DNA from: Pseudomonadota bacterium
Lineage (GTDB): Bacteria > Desulfobacterota > JADFVX01
Direction: 5' to 3'
Assembly: GCA_015222755.1 (NCBI GenBank)
Contig: JADFVX010000137.1
Location: forward strand, 1-5,705
Length of the DNA stretch: 5,705 nt
Position 1 is the stretch's first letter. The number at the start of each line of letters is the position of its first letter. A program made the translations under genes and the position numbers. This document shows, one piece after another, positions 4,904 through 5,705 of the stretch. Below the pieces are notes generated by a model. It was given only the letters and a program-made list of their open reading frames with translations, searched no databases and was not told the DNA's origin.

Positions 4904-5486
4904 ATGAGAGAAAGAAAGGATAATTGCATATTGGCTATGCTGGGAGCAATCCTGATTATATTTCTGTCGAATGCCACGGTTCGTGGAGCGGAATACGTTA
5001 TTGATCCCGCCCACTCTTTCGTTGAGTTCAGGATCCATCACCTGGGATTCAGCTGGCTCTACGGGAACTTCAGAGAGATCGAGGGGAGCTTCAGGTATGA
5101 CCCGAAGCTCCCTGAAGATAGAAGCTTTGAAGTGTCGATTTCCACTGAAAGCGTGGATACCCATCATGTCGAACGTGATAAACATTTAAGGAGTAAGGAC
5201 TTCCTGGATGTCCAGAAATACCCAGAGGCAACCTTCAGGCGCCAGATTTTCAGGAGGTAGTGAGGAGGGAACTCTGGAGGGTATGTTAACGCTTCATGGT
5301 GTAACAAAGCCGATACTGATAAAGGTGAAGAAGGTGGGTGAAGGGAAGGACCCATGGGGCGGCTACCGTGCTGGCTTTGCCGGCAAGACGACACTGAAAA
5401 AGAGCGATTTCGGCATCACATACAATCTTGGACCAATGGGCGATAAAATAGAGTTTGACCTGGGCATAGAAGGAATCAGGAAGTAG
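4904..5486 (+). pseudogene. YceI-family periplasmic protein, frameshifted
   Basis: YceI proteins are exported lipocalin-like beta barrels that bind isoprenoid chains such as polyprenyl quinones; roles in stress response are proposed. The first reading frame (4904-5260) gives a signal peptide (basic start, core about 8-22, cleavage after A24 or A29), then Y31-V-I-D-P-A-H-S and the family pattern up to K-Y-P-E-A-T-F, and stops at TAG 5258-5260. The rest of the domain (L-T-L-H-G-V-T-K-P, W-G-G-Y-R-A-G-F, K-S-D-F-G-I) continues in the +1 frame to TAG 5484-5486. Joined, the two parts give about 193 residues, normal for the family. The shift lies between about 5237 and 5256. The usual family segment ATF[KR]S-T-[KR] suggests loss of 2 bases after the AGG codon at 5237-5239, while an extra T in TTTT at 5247-5250 would also fit. 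Sequencing error, real mutation or recoding cannot be told apart here. AAGGAGG (4891-4897) lies 6 nt before the chosen ATG. Confidence 0.85.
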
Positions 5487-5517
5487 TTTCGTATTTATTG
5501 AAAAAGTGGGATTAAAC

Positions 5518-5531
5518 TTATTCTTATATAA
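5518..5531. promoter_or_regulatory. Possible peroxide-regulator site before katG
   Basis: TTATTCTTATATAA has TTAT/ATAA outer arms and matches roughly 10 of 15 positions of the PerR-type box when extended by one base. It lies about 20 bp upstream of the katG start codon, where it would overlap a promoter. A TTGAAA at 5498-5503 may be the -35 box, but no good -10 sits at the right distance. The sequence is AT-rich and the match is imperfect. Confidence 0.2.
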
Positions 5532-5550
5532 ACAGAAAGGAGGAAACTTT

Positions 5551-5705
5551 ATGAATGAAGATAGCAAGTGCCCGGTAACGGGTGGAGCTGACAAGCCCAC
5601 TGCCGGAAGTGGCACGTCGAACCGGGACTGGTGGCCGAACCAGTTAAACATCAAGATTCTTCATCAGAACTCTCACATGAGCAATCCGATGGGCGAGGAG
5701 TTCAA
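5551..5705 (+). CDS. katG: Catalase-peroxidase KatG, N-terminal part
   Basis: KatG is a haem enzyme that breaks down hydrogen peroxide by catalase and peroxidase reactions. The window holds the first 51 codons and two bases of the next; family members are about 720-740 residues. The visible part is the characteristic amino terminus: K-C-P-V-T-G-G (6-12), T-S-N-R-D-W-W-P-N-Q-L-N (22-33), K-I-L-H-Q-N-S (35-41) and S-N-P-M-G-E (44-49). The catalytic Arg-Trp-His set and the Met-Tyr-Trp adduct lie beyond the edge. There is no signal peptide, so it is the cytoplasmic form. AAGGAGG (5537-5543) lies 7 nt before ATG. It follows the YceI-family gene by 64 bp in the same direction and may be partly co-transcribed with it; an AT-rich stretch in the gap could hold its own peroxide-responsive promoter. 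Confidence 0.95.
   Translation, partial: MNEDSKCPVTGGADKPTAGSGTSNRDWWPNQLNIKILHQNSHMSNPMGEEF

Noticed and set aside
4687..4977. 96-residue minus-strand open frame across the gap before the YceI gene.
   Set aside because: It runs through the 10-bp hairpin and into the YceI signal peptide region, with no ribosome binding site or domain.
5252..5260. Tandem AGG-AGG before TAG as a programmed +1 frameshift site.
   Set aside because: AGG is common in this gene, so the codon is not rare here, and the spacing of the Shine-Dalgarno-like sequence differs from the prfB model; a simple indel explains the data better.

Overview
The window looks like a chromosomal segment of a Gram-negative bacterium that uses selenocysteine. 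The evidence is a complete selenocysteine tRNA, two lipoprotein signal peptides, two Sec-type signal peptides and AGGAGG-type ribosome binding sites in front of almost every gene. The two-cluster ferredoxin, the YceI protein, the TRL-like lipoprotein and the start of a catalase-peroxidase are compatible with an anaerobic or microaerophilic lineage such as Desulfobacterota ('Deltaproteobacteria') or Nitrospirota. That placement is an inference from gene flavour, not a proven assignment.

Layout, left to right. Positions 1-91 hold AT-rich sequence and a bidirectional hairpin terminator. A tRNA-Sec gene (selC) lies on the minus strand at 169-265, with its own plausible promoter. Divergent from it, at 458-703 on the plus strand, is an 81-residue 2[4Fe-4S] ferredoxin of the YfhL/Allochromatium type with a good sigma70-like promoter. 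A 101-bp convergent gap carries GC-rich hairpins, one of which overlaps the stop codon of the next gene. That gene (805-3105, minus) encodes a 766-residue fusion of a PlsC/PlsB-type glycerolipid acyltransferase and an alpha/beta hydrolase. It has no Shine-Dalgarno sequence, and a TATAAT box 6 nt before its ATG suggests a leaderless mRNA.

From 3200 to the right edge everything is on the plus strand and points to the cell envelope. In order there is a small exported two-cysteine protein of unknown function (3341-3721), a 50-residue lipoprotein built of three 9-residue PGQ repeats (3944-4096), a TRL-like lipoprotein (4339-4686), a YceI-family periplasmic protein split by a frameshift (4904-5486), and the first 51 codons of katG (5551 to the edge). 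These genes are separated by about 65-240 bp, so they look like individually transcribed units rather than a tight operon.

The least expected pattern is an 11-base sequence, CTTCCTGTAAT. It occurs three times, each 115-155 bp upstream of one of these exported-protein genes, embedded in longer partial similarity. It may be a shared regulatory element or the trace of duplicated promoter regions. No mobile-element gene, CRISPR array or complete novel defence-type system is visible.
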